Origin: Bacteroidota bacterium
GTDB lineage: Bacteria; Bacteroidota; Bacteroidia; Chitinophagales; Chitinophagaceae
Reading direction: 5' to 3'
NCBI GenBank assembly: GCA_016711825.1
Contig: JADJSG010000003.1
Coordinates: 248,001 to 312,000, forward strand
DNA: 64,000 nucleotides
Positions 28,101 to 37,800 of this stretch are shown here, in pieces. Every line of letters starts with the position of its first letter. Positions within the stretch are counted from its first letter, which is position 1. Below the pieces are notes generated by a model. It saw only the letters and a program-made list of their open reading frames with translations. It did no database searches and was not told where the DNA came from. A program made the position numbers and the translations under genes.

Positions 28101-30570
28101 TTACACGATTACCGTAACGGATGCAAATAACTGTACTGGTACAACAACCATACAATTAACGGCACCAAATGCACCAACGATAACTATCAATACCACTACA
28201 CCTGTAACATGTGTACCTGGTTGTGATGGCACCGCAACGACGACAACCGTAGGTGGTACACCAGCGTATGTTTACAGCATCAGTGGTGGAGCTACAATAG
28301 ATGCTTTGGGTAATGCAACGAACTTATGTGCTGGTACAGTGTATACTATTACTGTGACCGATGCCAATGCTTGCACAGGCACAACAACCATCCAGTTAAT
28401 CGCTCCAAATGCACCAACGATAACTATCAACACCACTACACCTGTAACATGTGTACCGGGTTGTGATGGTACAGCTACTACCATTACTGCAGGTGGTACA
28501 CCAGCGTATGTTTACAGCATCAGTGGTGCTGCTACAATAGATGCTTTGGGTAATGCGACCAACTTATGTGCTGGTACAGTGTATACCATTACTGTAACCG
28601 ATGCCAATGCTTGCACAGGCACAACAACCATCCAGTTAACGGCACCAAATGCACCAACAATTACGATCAACACGACTACAGCACCAACTTGTTTACCAGG
28701 TTGTGATGGAACGGCAACTACTATTACCGTAGGTGGTACACCTGCGTATGTTTACAGCATCAGTGGCGGTGCTACCATAGACGTGTTGGGTAATGCTTCT
28801 AACTTGTGTGCAGGTATCACTTATACCATTACAGTTACGGATGCAAACGGTTGCACCGGCACTACCAATATCAGTTTATCAACCCCGAATGCACCGACTG
28901 TGAGTGTATCTAATATCACGAATGTAAGTTGCAATGGTTTATGCGACGGTACTGCGCAAACAGGTGCAGTAGGTGGCACACCGGGTTATACTTTTGCGAT
29001 TACTGCCCCTGGTGTGATAGACATCAACACCGGTGCTATCACCGCATTATGTGCTGGTAGTTATACGGTAACGGTAACAGATGCCAACAGTTGTGTAGGC
29101 ACTATCAGTTTCACAGTTACTGAACCGAATGTGTTAACCGTAGCTATCAATACCACTACACCGGTATCATGTGTACCTGGTTGTGATGGTACAGCGACAA
29201 CCATTACTGCAGGTGGTACAGCCGCTTATGCTTACAGCATCAGTGGTGGTGCTGCAATAGATGCTTTGGGTAATGCGACCAACTTATGTTCAGGTATTAC
29301 TTACACGATTACCGTAACGGATGCAAACAACTGTACCGGTACTACAACCATACAATTAAATGCACCAAACGCACCAACGATTACGATCAATACCACTACA
29401 CCGGTATCATGTGTACCTGGTTGTGATGGTACCGCAACGACCATTACTGTAGGTGGCACACCAGCATATGTTTACAGCATCAGTGGTGGTGCTGCAATAG
29501 ATGCTTTGGGTAATGCGACCAACTTATGTGATGGTATCACTTATACCATTACCGTAACAGATGCCAACGGTTGCACAGGTACTACAACGATACAGTTAAC
29601 GGCACCAAACGCACCAACGATAACTATCAATACTACAACGGCACCAACATGTGTACCTGGTTGTGATGGTACCGCAACGACCATTACTGCAGGTGGTACA
29701 CCAGCTTATGTTTACAGTATCAGTGGTGGTGCTGCAATAGATGCCTTAGGTAATGCTACCAACTTATGTGATGGTATCACTTATACCATTACAGTTACCG
29801 ATATCAACGGTTGTACTGGTACAACAACGATACAGTTAACTGCACCGAATGCACCAACGATTACGATCAACACCACTACGGCACCAACTTGTGTACCGGG
29901 TTGTGATGGAACAGCTACAACCATTACTGCAGGTGGTACACCAGCGTTTGTTTACAGCATCAGTGGTGGTGCTGCAATAGATGCTTTGGGTAATGCGACC
30001 AACTTATGTGCTGGTATCACTTATACCATTACAGTTACGGATGCCAACGGTTGCACTGGTACAACAACCATACAGTTAACAGCACCAAACGCACCAACGA
30101 TATCTATCAACACGACTACGGCACCTACTTGTGTACCGGGTTGTGATGGTACTGCAACGACCATCACTGCAGGTGGTACACCAGCGTATGCTTACAGCAT
30201 CAGTGGTGGTGCTGCAATAGATGCTTTGGGTAATGCGACCAACTTATGTGCTGGTATCACTTATACCATTACAGTTACGGATGCCAACGGTTGCACAGGT
30301 ACAACAACGATACAGTTAACTGCACCAAACGCACCAACGATATCTATCAACACGACTACGGCACCTACTTGTGTACCGGGTTGTGATGGTACCGCAACGA
30401 CCATCACTGCAGGTGGTACACCAGCGTATGCTTACAGCATCAGTGGTGGTGCAGCAATAGATGCTTTGGGTAATGCGACCAACTTATGTGCTGGTACAGT
30501 GTATACAATCACTGTGACCGATGCCAATGGTTGCACAGGTACAACGACCATTCAATTGACTACACCTGCT
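23852..30570 (+). repeat. Array of 28 SprB units of 240 nt
   Basis: Twenty-eight consecutive 80-codon units. The total is 6,719 nt, which is 28 x 240 minus one; the single missing base is in the unit at 25052-25290. Most units open APTITINTTT and close TTTIQLTAPN, with interchangeable cassettes at fixed positions (TPVTC or APTC; AGG or VGG; CAGTVYT, CSGITYT or CDGITYT). One counted unit length (24061-24300) is 46% GC. Confidence 0.92.
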
Positions 30571-32844
30571 TCACCAACTGTATCGATTACAAGTCAAACC
30601 AATGTTTCTTGCTTTGGTGTATGCGACGGAACGTTAACAGTCAGTGGTAATGGGGGTGTTTTACCTTATAGCTTTACCATCAGTCCTGTTGGAGCTCAAG
30701 GGCCTATAGGTACCTTTACGGGTTTATGTGCTGGTGCTTATGTGGTGACGATAACAGACGCGAATGGTTGCACAGGTACTGTGAATGCGACGATTACAGA
30801 GCCTAACTTACTCACTATAGCAGTGACTGCATTTACGAATGTGACTGTGTTTGGTGGTAATGATGGAACGATTACGACTTTAGCAGCAGGTGGAACGCCT
30901 GGCTATGTATATACTATAAATCCTAATCCTGTAGGAGCGGTTCAAGCCCCTGCGGGTAATTTCACAAACCTAATAGCTGGATGTTACACAATAACAGTAA
31001 CAGATGCAAACGGTTGTACAGCAACTACAAGTCAATGTATTACAGAACCACCAATAGGATCCTTAACGGCGGTAGCGACAAATGAAAGTTGCTTTGGGGC
31101 TTGTGATGGAACAATTACCTCTAGTATAATCGGTGGGGTAGCACCTTTTAATTTCGTATTAACCCCTGGTAATATTGGTAATGCAACTGGGTTTTATACT
31201 AATTTATGTGCAGGTACTTATACCGTAACCGTAACAGATGCGAATAATAACACACCTCAGGGCAATATCAATGGGGTGTTTAGTGCATTAACCGCACAAT
31301 GCTATACAGTAACAGCAACGGATATCAATGGTTGTACAAGTACAACAAGCCTTTGTGTGACAGAGCCTGGACCATTAAGTTTAGGAGCTGCCTTGGTACA
31401 GGACAATAGCTGCTTTGGCGGTAGCAATGGCACGATTACGATCAATGCAATTGGTGGAAATCCTTTACCGAATTATATTTATGTATTAACTCCTGGTGCT
31501 CAAACAAACACCAATGGCTTGTTTACGGGCTTGGGAGCAGGCACTTATACAGTGACTGTGACTGATGGTAGTGGTTGCACAGCATCAACCGTGGGAATTG
31601 TGGTAGGTCAGCCTGCCAGTATTGTGTTCAACACGGTCAATTTACATGAAGTGTATTGTTATGGTCAGTCTACGGGCTCAATAGCTGTTGTAGCAAGTGG
31701 AGGCACAGGAGGCATTTTATTTTCGATTACGCCCAATGCGACCCAGTTCCCATTAGGTTTCTTTAAAGATTTAGCAGCAGGTAACTATGTGATTACTGCT
31801 ACTGATGCGAATGGTTGTACTGTAACAACACAGGCTACGATTACACAAAATCCTGCCTTAACGATTACCTCATTGAGTATTGTAGAGCCGATATGTGCTT
31901 ATGATTCCACTGGGGTGATATCTGTAACGGCAACTGGTGGCACGGCCCCAATCGTTTATTCATTAAATAACGGGATACCTCAGTTAACGGGCACCTTTAC
32001 AGGTTTGGTTATAGATATGTATAAGATTACCTTGATTGACAATTTGGGTTGTTCAAAAGACACGATGATTCAGTTGAGTGGTCCTACCTTAGTGGGTGCA
32101 ACCTTACAGATAGAAGATACGAAATGTATAGACTCAAAAGATGGTCGTGTATATGTAGTAGGTACTGGAGGTCGTGGTGGTTATAGATACTATATCACGC
32201 CTGGTTTGAATATCAATAAGACGGGTAATTTTTATGATCTCGCGGCAGGTACTTACACACTTCGTGTAGTAGATACAGTAGGTTGTGAGTACATGACCGT
32301 ATTTACGATTAATCCGCCTGCGAATCCATTAGGCAATACAATGACCAAACAAGATTTAGGATGTTATGGTAAAGGCAATGAGGGTAGTGCAACAGCAAAT
32401 GTGTTTGGCGGTCAGCCTCCTTATGTATATCAATGGAGTACATCACCTGTACAAACAACTGCACAAGCAGGAACTTTGTACTTTGGTTGGTATAATGTGT
32501 TGATAGCAGATGCAAATGGTTGTGAGTACAGAGATTCAGTATATATTGAAGAAGGTCCTTGTTGTGATGTATCGTTTGTGCCGAATGCCTTCTCTCCGAA
32601 TGGTGATAATAACAACGATGAGTTTAAAGTGTTTAGCACTGCAGGTATTGAGTTGATACAGTTAGAAGTGTATGACCGTTGGGGACAGAAACTATGGAGT
32701 ACAAGTGATTACCGACGTGGGTGGGATGGTACCGTAGATGGTAAGGAAGCTTCTGTAGCCACTTATTTCTATGTATTTAGATATAGTTGTACCAGAGATG
32801 GCAATACTTATATCCGTAAAGGAGACGTAACGCTTATTAGGTAA
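25090..32844 (+). CDS. Giant SprB-repeat T9SS adhesin 2, C-terminal part (shifted frame)
   Basis: Continuation of adhesin 2 in the next frame; the ATG at 25090 and its first 28 residues (MQWFMRRYCASR...) are an out-of-frame overlap, and true coding resumes at PGVIDINTG near 25170. About 30 further SprB repeats follow: units 30-51 belong to the homogenised 240-nt array, and 52-59 (30571-32560) are progressively divergent, with only two cysteines in the last five. The end is a gliding-type T9SS C-terminal domain: CCDVSFVPNAFSPNGDNNND, LEVYDRWGQKLWST, GWDGTVDGKEASVATYFY and the terminal KGDVTLIR. No signal peptide is present here, so this part is not a stand-alone gene. A strong terminator follows. 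Confidence 0.92.
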   Translation: MQWFMRRYCASRCSRWHTGLYFCDYCPGVIDINTGAITALCAGSYTVTVTDANSCVGTISFTVTEPNVLTVDINTTTPVSCVPGCDGTATTITAGGTPAYVYSISGGAAIDALGNATNLCSGITYTITVTDANNCTGTTTIQLTAPNAPTITINTTTPVTCVPGCDGTATTITAGGTPAYVYSISGGAAIDALGNATNLCSGITYTITVTDANNCAGTTTIQLTAPNAPTITINTTTAPTCVPGCDGTATTITAGGTPAYVYSISGGAAIDALGNATNLCAGTVYTITVTDANACTGTTTIQLTAPNAPTITINTTTPVTCVPGCDGTATTITVGGTPAYVYSISGGAAIDALGNATNLCAGTVYTITVTDANACTGTTTIQLIAPNAPTITINTTTPVTCVPGCDGTATTTTVGGTPAYVYSISGGATIDALGNATNLCAGTVYTITVTDANACTGTTTIQLTAPNAPTITINTTTAPTCLPGCDGTATTITVGGTPAYVYSISGGATIDVLGNASNLCAGITYTITVTDANGCTGTTNISLSTPNAPTVSVSNITNVSCNGLCDGTAQAGAVGGTPGYTFAITAPGVIDINTGAITALCAGSYTVTVTDANSCVGTTSFTVTEPNVLTVAINTTTPVSCVPGCDGTATTITAGGTAAYAYSISGGAAIDALGNATNLCAGTVYTITVTDANNCTGTTTIQLTAPNAPTITINTTTPVSCVPGCDGIATTITAGGTPAYVYSISGGAAIDALGNATNLCSGITYTITVTDANNCTGTTTIQLTAPNAPTITINTTTAPTCVPGCDGTATTITAGGTPAYAYSISGGAAIDALGNASNLCSGITYTITVTDANNCTGTTTIQLTAPNAPTITINTTTAPTCVPGCDGTATTITAGGTPAFVYSISGGAAIDALGNATNLCAGTVYTITVTDANACTGTTTIQLTVTNAPTITINTTTAPTCVPGCDGTATTITAGGTPAYVYSISGGAVIDALGNATNLCSGITYTITVTDANNCTGTTTIQLTAPNAPTITINTTTPVTCVPGCDGTATTTTVGGTPAYVYSISGGATIDALGNATNLCAGTVYTITVTDANACTGTTTIQLIAPNAPTITINTTTPVTCVPGCDGTATTITAGGTPAYVYSISGAATIDALGNATNLCAGTVYTITVTDANACTGTTTIQLTAPNAPTITINTTTAPTCLPGCDGTATTITVGGTPAYVYSISGGATIDVLGNASNLCAGITYTITVTDANGCTGTTNISLSTPNAPTVSVSNITNVSCNGLCDGTAQTGAVGGTPGYTFAITAPGVIDINTGAITALCAGSYTVTVTDANSCVGTISFTVTEPNVLTVAINTTTPVSCVPGCDGTATTITAGGTAAYAYSISGGAAIDALGNATNLCSGITYTITVTDANNCTGTTTIQLNAPNAPTITINTTTPVSCVPGCDGTATTITVGGTPAYVYSISGGAAIDALGNATNLCDGITYTITVTDANGCTGTTTIQLTAPNAPTITINTTTAPTCVPGCDGTATTITAGGTPAYVYSISGGAAIDALGNATNLCDGITYTITVTDINGCTGTTTIQLTAPNAPTITINTTTAPTCVPGCDGTATTITAGGTPAFVYSISGGAAIDALGNATNLCAGITYTITVTDANGCTGTTTIQLTAPNAPTISINTTTAPTCVPGCDGTATTITAGGTPAYAYSISGGAAIDALGNATNLCAGITYTITVTDANGCTGTTTIQLTAPNAPTISINTTTAPTCVPGCDGTATTITAGGTPAYAYSISGGAAIDALGNATNLCAGTVYTITVTDANGCTGTTTIQLTTPASPTVSITSQTNVSCFGVCDGTLTVSGNGGVLPYSFTISPVGAQGPIGTFTGLCAGAYVVTITDANGCTGTVNATITEPNLLTIAVTAFTNVTVFGGNDGTITTLAAGGTPGYVYTINPNPVGAVQAPAGNFTNLIAGCYTITVTDANGCTATTSQCITEPPIGSLTAVATNESCFGACDGTITSSIIGGVAPFNFVLTPGNIGNATGFYTNLCAGTYTVTVTDANNNTPQGNINGVFSALTAQCYTVTATDINGCTSTTSLCVTEPGPLSLGAALVQDNSCFGGSNGTITINAIGGNPLPNYIYVLTPGAQTNTNGLFTGLGAGTYTVTVTDGSGCTASTVGIVVGQPASIVFNTVNLHEVYCYGQSTGSIAVVASGGTGGILFSITPNATQFPLGFFKDLAAGNYVITATDANGCTVTTQATITQNPALTITSLSIVEPICAYDSTGVISVTATGGTAPIVYSLNNGIPQLTGTFTGLVIDMYKITLIDNLGCSKDTMIQLSGPTLVGATLQIEDTKCIDSKDGRVYVVGTGGRGGYRYYITPGLNINKTGNFYDLAAGTYTLRVVDTVGCEYMTVFTINPPANPLGNTMTKQDLGCYGKGNEGSATANVFGGQPPYVYQWSTSPVQTTAQAGTLYFGWYNVLIADANGCEYRDSVYIEEGPCCDVSFVPNAFSPNGDNNNDEFKVFSTAGIELIQLEVYDRWGQKLWSTSDYRRGWDGTVDGKEASVATYFYVFRYSCTRDGNTYIRKGDVTLIR
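25167..25169 (+). other. Frameshift site in adhesin 2 (CCC where sister copies have CCCC)
   Basis: Here the sequence is ACTGCCCTGG. The near-identical units around 26846-26849 and 29006-29009 read ACTGCCCCTGG. Adding one C restores A-P-G-V-I-D and joins the two frames. The same base is the only departure from the 28 x 240 length of the array. Confidence 0.9.
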
Positions 32845-32870
32845 TGAATAAATAGATTTGTTTGGATAAT

Positions 32871-32906
32871 AAAAGGAGGCTGTCAAAAATATTGACAGCC
32901 TCTTTT
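32871..32906 (+). terminator. Terminator of adhesin 2
   Basis: An 11-bp perfect stem (GAGGCTGTCAA / TTGACAGCCTC, 32876-32886 and 32892-32902) with a 5-nt loop, followed by TTTT and preceded by AAAA. It begins 27 nt after the stop of the adhesin. Confidence 0.85.
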
Positions 32907-33511
32907 ATTAAATAATAGATAGGGTTTAAACAATGGGATTTATATAATACAATATGTCAATATTTTATAAATACTACAGTGGTCGATGCAAATTAAAAAA
33001 GTTAAAGTACTTGGTTAAAACGAACAATGGACTATTCCATATTTCACATCGGTGTTATCATAAAGGAAATTTGTATTGGTGACAAAATAGAAAAATATAA
33101 AATTTAAGGCTTGTTCATTAACTCAGGAAGAAATATCCATGATTTGAAACCATTATTTTATTAACCAATGAAATTCTGATGCAAAAGAAATTTAGTAAAT
33201 CTGTTTAATATACTTTGTACCCTATAAATGTGAAACAGCTACACAACAATATAACTCTGCCTCGTTAAAGGCAAATCACAGTAATGATTTTAATCTTAAA
33301 AATGCCGATTGAAATAGCAGATTGATAATATCTAATCGGTATTCAATGTCTGCGCCATTCATCTACTGCATTTCTGTATTACTAAGCATGACCTCTGTTT
33401 TGTCTAAGGAAATATACTTTAATATAATATAAAATAATGGACTAAATTTTATTTGAATTAGCTTGAAAAAGAAAATATAAAGTTGTTTTGAACATCTTTT
33501 AAATATTTGAT
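32907..33511. other. 605-nt intergenic stretch without a recognisable gene
   Basis: AT-rich sequence between the adhesin 2 terminator and the end of the M42 peptidase gene. I see no open reading frame with family features, no tRNA-like fold and no promoter. The only structure noted is a weak inverted repeat (CCGATT at 33305-33310 with AATCGG at 33334-33339), which is not enough for a call. Confidence 0.5.
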
Positions 33512-34618
33512 TTATAAATATTTATAATTTGTTTTAGGAGTCAACTTAAGCAAAACTTCATACATAAGTTTAATACAATTTTCAACATCATCTTTATGTA
33601 TTGTTTCCACAGTAGTATGCATATATCTTAAAGGCAATGATATCAAAGCACTGGGAACACCACCATTACTAAATGCAAAGGCATCAGTATCGGTACCTGT
33701 AAATCTAGAAGCAGCTTGTAATTGATGGGGTATCTTGTTTTTCTTAGCTGTTTCTAAAATAATATCTAATAAATACCGATGCACAGCAGGAGCATAACTA
33801 AGAACGGGGCCTAATCCACATGTTGCCTCGCCTTGTGCTGCTTTATTCATCATGGGTGTAGTAGTGTCATGAGTTACATCTGTACAGATAGCCACATTAG
33901 GCTTCAAGGATTGGGTGATCATAGTTGCACCATTTAAACCTACTTCTTCTTGTACTGCGTTTACTATATAAAGTCCGAAAGGGAGTTTTTTATTAGTTTC
34001 TGATAGTAGGCGGGCAACTTCAGCGATGATAACACCACCCATTCGATTATCAAATGCCCGACCAATCCAATAGCCATTGTTTCCTTCTTCAAATCCTTCG
34101 GTAAAAGTGCATACACAACCAACATGGATTCCTAATTCCTCAACTTCCTTTTTGTTTTTGCAATTGACATCTAGCCATATTGTTTCTATTTCAGGTTTTT
34201 TTTCATTTTGTGGTGTGCGTACATGTATTGCAGGCCAACCAAAAACGCCCCTGACAATTCCTTTTTTGGTATAAATATTCACCCTTTTGGAAGGTGCTAT
34301 TTGATGGTCACTTCCTCCATTGCGACATACATGAATAAATCCATCAGAAGTGATATATTTTACATACCAACTGATTTCATCTGCATGGGCTTCAATAACA
34401 ACTTTGTATGGGGCATCAGGGTTGATAATTCCTACAACTGTGCCATAATTATCTACTAAATGGGTATCAATATAGGGTTTTAAATATTCTAACCATATTT
34501 TTTGCCCACTACTTTCATATCCTGTTGGGGATGAGTTGTTTAGGTATTCTCTAATAAAATTCATTGAATTTTCATTGAAAAAATGCTTCTTCGTTTTGGT
34601 TGTTTTAGCTTTTGCCAT
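33512..34618 (-). CDS. M42 family metallopeptidase (glutamyl aminopeptidase-like)
   Basis: A 368-residue cytoplasmic di-metal aminopeptidase of the M42 (tetrahedral TET-type) family. Expected metal and catalytic residues are visible: His78 and Asp80 in IEAHADEI, Asp190 in GRAFDNR, the Glu pair 224-225 in QEEVG, Asp247 in CTDVTHD and His334 in RYMHTTVE. The PSKRVNI and GVFGWPAIHVR stretch fits the inserted PDZ-like domain of the family. A short basic Lys/Thr-rich N-terminus precedes the domain. It has its own promoter and stands alone. Confidence 0.92.
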   Translation of the reverse strand: MAKAKTTKTKKHFFNENSMNFIREYLNNSSPTGYESSGQKIWLEYLKPYIDTHLVDNYGTVVGIINPDAPYKVVIEAHADEISWYVKYITSDGFIHVCRNGGSDHQIAPSKRVNIYTKKGIVRGVFGWPAIHVRTPQNEKKPEIETIWLDVNCKNKKEVEELGIHVGCVCTFTEGFEEGNNGYWIGRAFDNRMGGVIIAEVARLLSETNKKLPFGLYIVNAVQEEVGLNGATMITQSLKPNVAICTDVTHDTTTPMMNKAAQGEATCGLGPVLSYAPAVHRYLLDIILETAKKNKIPHQLQAASRFTGTDTDAFAFSNGGVPSALISLPLRYMHTTVETIHKDDVENCIKLMYEVLLKLTPKTNYKYL

Positions 34619-34637
34619 GTTAAAATATTTTTCTTCG

Positions 34638-34645
34638 CAAATGTA
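34638..34645 (-). promoter_or_regulatory. -7 box (TACATTTG) for the M42 peptidase
   Basis: Minus-strand TACATTTG, 19 nt before the ATG at 34618, matching TAnnTTTG. Confidence 0.6.
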
Positions 34646-34831
34646 TGAAAATAATAAAACCTTGATATTATATTTTTTAGATAAAAACCCTCCATTTAAA
34701 CATACAATAAGTAAAACTCATTATCTATTAAATTTCCAATAAACTATTAGCATTGGACGACTAAATTAATTTATAAATAGCCACTATCTAATTTAAAATT
34801 ATTGAAAAATTTAAAAGGAAAGTAACCAAGT

Positions 34832-37800
34832 TTAATCATCTAAATGCCCACCTTCTAAAGTGCCATCATGATAGGGAAACGCTTCTGAAAACTTATTCAA
34901 TTCCCAGAAAAATTTAGTGCGTGGTTTATTGTAATTACCCATTTCGTTCATTGATTCAGCATCATATATTCGTCCATTCACAATGGTATATTTAATACTT
35001 TCTGTATTGTAAATATCATCTAAAGGATTTTTATCCATCACCAGCATATCGGCTAATTTACCTACTTTAATTGAACCAATATTTTGATCTAAACCTAAAC
35101 TTAATGCAGGATTGATTGTAGCTGTCTTTAATGCTTCCATTGTTGACATACCACCTTGACGCATCATCCAAATTTCCCAATGGGCACCAATGCCTTGAAT
35201 TTGACCATGTGCACCCATATTAACTAAAACACCTACATCACTGAGTTTTTTTAAACTTTTTGAAACTTGTATATGACCGTTTTCATATTCTTCTTCTGGC
35301 AACATCGTTCTAAAGCGACTTCGTGTATCAATAACTGCTCGGGGTGTAAATCGGAGTAATCTTTCTTTTTTCCATACTTCGGTATGCTGATACCAATAAT
35401 ATTCTCCACTGGGTGCGCCATAACAAACGATTAATGTAGGGGTATAAGCTGTTTTTGAATTTTTCCAAAGTTGTATCACATCATTGTAAAGGGTCGCAAT
35501 AGGTAAGTTGTGTTCGATGGTGGTATGTCCATCTATAATCATCCCTAAATTATGATAAAAAAATGAACCTCCTTCAGGTACTACTTCAGTCTTAAGTTCT
35601 CTTGCTGCTTTTAAAATCATTTGATTTTGTTCGCGTCTTGGTTGGTTATAACTTTTTACACTAAATGCACCAAACGCATTGGTTCGTCTAATAGCACTTC
35701 TTGCATCTTCAATATTGTTGACTACTGCTTTAAAATTACCATCAGCCCCATATAATATGGTACCTGTTGAAAACACCCTCGGTCCCACCATTAATCCACT
35801 TTTAATTAATTCACTTTGTGCAAATACAAATTCACTGTTTGCAGAAGGGTCATGCATCGTAGTGACGCCATAGGCCAAATTAGCGTAATATGGCCAATGT
35901 TTTTGTGCGGTAATGCCATTACTAAAATGACTTGCATGGGCATGTGCATCTATAAATCCTGGCATGATGGTTTTACCAGAACAATTAATTTCTTTCATAG
36001 CAGAATAGTCTATCTCAGATGATTTCCCTACTTTTTTTATACTATTATTTTCTACCACTATTGTTCCATCTTCAATCACTTCTTCGTTCTCCATCGTAAT
36101 GATTCTAGCATGGGTTAAGGCATACGTACCAGTAGGTTTGTCAGCAGTTATTTTAAGATTTATATTTATAAAAGACTGGTTAGCGAAAAAAATCGAATCA
36201 TTTTTACTAAGGTCAGCATTGTATCTTTTATCTATAGAAATTGTATAATACTTTTCACCTAGTGTGTAGTGTAAATATTTATTATCACTACTCCAGTGAA
36301 GATTTATACCTGCATCTTTAGCTACCTGTTTAACAGGTATAGCATTGGTACTAGCAGACAAATCAATCACTTTACCAATATTAGGAAATGGGGCAATATA
36401 TACTTTATGTAAATCAACAAAGGCTACCCATTGGCCATTTGGAGAAATCGTAAATTGGTTTCCATAAGTACTTGAAAAAATAACTTTTTCATCCAATCCA
36501 CTTAAATTACAACTGTTAAATGTACTATTCATTCCACCGCCAGCTTGATAATAGAGTAGGGTACCTGTGGAATTAAAGCTAGGATTTTCTCCTTTATTTG
36601 TCACAAAAGTCTTATCACTGCCATCCGAATTCATCAAATAAATACCAGCTTGTACGGTATTTGCAACACCTAATATTGCATTCCCATCTTCTTTCATATA
36701 TACTATTTTTTTACCATCAGGTGAATAAGAAGGAGTACGATAGATCGCTTTTGAATTTGTTATTTTTTGCGGAATATTTGTTGACTGGTAATTTATTTTT
36801 TCAATAGCCCCCATTTGTTCATCATTCCATGTTACATAAATAAGGGTTTGTCCGTCTGGTGAAAATGAAGGGTCAAATTCAAAATCAGTGTTGTTGGTCA
36901 CTCGTTGTACTTCACCATTTGGCAATTCTTTTTTCCATAAATACCCTACCGCATTAAATACCAACCATTTGCCATCAGGAGAGGTTTTTGCATGCCTAAT
37001 AACTTTTGCAGTAAACTGGTCATTATTTATTTGTTGTTTAAATCGAAGTGCTTCTGCAATTTGCATATCTACCTGGCAAGTAAAGGGTATTTCTTTTTTT
37101 ACATTCAATAGTTTAGTGTCAATTTGGATAATTTTACCTTCACTCCAAATAACAATTGCTTGATCATCTGGTGTCCATGCGAATCCAGTATACACGCCAA
37201 ATGTAGTCCAGGCTTCTTGTTGGTCTTTACTGAGCTGGTCATAAATAGGCCACTCTTCTCCTGTTTCTAAATTACGTAAATACAATACAGTTTTGGTTCT
37301 TATTCTTTTAATAAAGGCCAGGGTATTACCGTCATGTGATATTTGTGGTCTAAATGCACCTCCTGGCCCTCCCGTAATTTGTTCAATATTTCCCTTATTT
37401 CTATCATACCTTTTTATGACAAATATTTGATTGTTAGGATCTTTATTGTATTGAAAAAAACCACCTGGGTACATATCTTCACTATAATATATGTATTTCC
37501 CATCGGCAGAACAAGAAGGTTCATTCAAATCTTGTTGATCATTTTTTCGAGGGGTAAGTTGTAAACCCTCACCCCCGGAAATATGATAAATCCACAATTC
37601 ACCTGCTCCTAACGAACGGGTAGATGTAAAATGTTTTTTGGCTAATATATATTGACCATCTGGAGTCCAAACTGCATTATTGAGTAACCTAAAATTTTCT
37701 TTGGTGATCTGCTTTGCATTTTTTCCATCTTTATCCATCACCCAAATATTATCACCACCTCCTGCATCAGAAGTAAATAATATTCTACTACCATCAGGAC

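Noticed and set aside
23713..28484. Regularly spaced open frames of about 70 residues on the minus strand inside adhesin 2, and 81-residue ones spaced 1,206 nt apart
   Set aside because: They are mirror frames of the repeated coding units. Their spacing simply copies the repeat period, and they have no promoters or family features.
23852..30570. Regular repeat-spacer look suggestive of a CRISPR array or satellite
   Set aside because: The period is 240 nt, the whole unit is conserved and it encodes SprB domains in frame. There are no short direct repeats with unique spacers and no cas genes.
25090..32844. The second half of adhesin 2 as an independent gene starting at 25090
   Set aside because: It has no signal peptide, its first 28 residues are out-of-frame repeat sequence, and homologous repeat sequence continues across the shift.
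17030..32844. Recent horizontal transfer of adhesin 2 because its GC is higher (46% in one counted unit against 40% in a pheT stretch)
   Set aside because: The protein is dominated by Thr, Ala, Gly, Pro and Asn, so the codons raise GC by themselves. No mobile elements flank the gene, and its promoter style matches adhesin 1.
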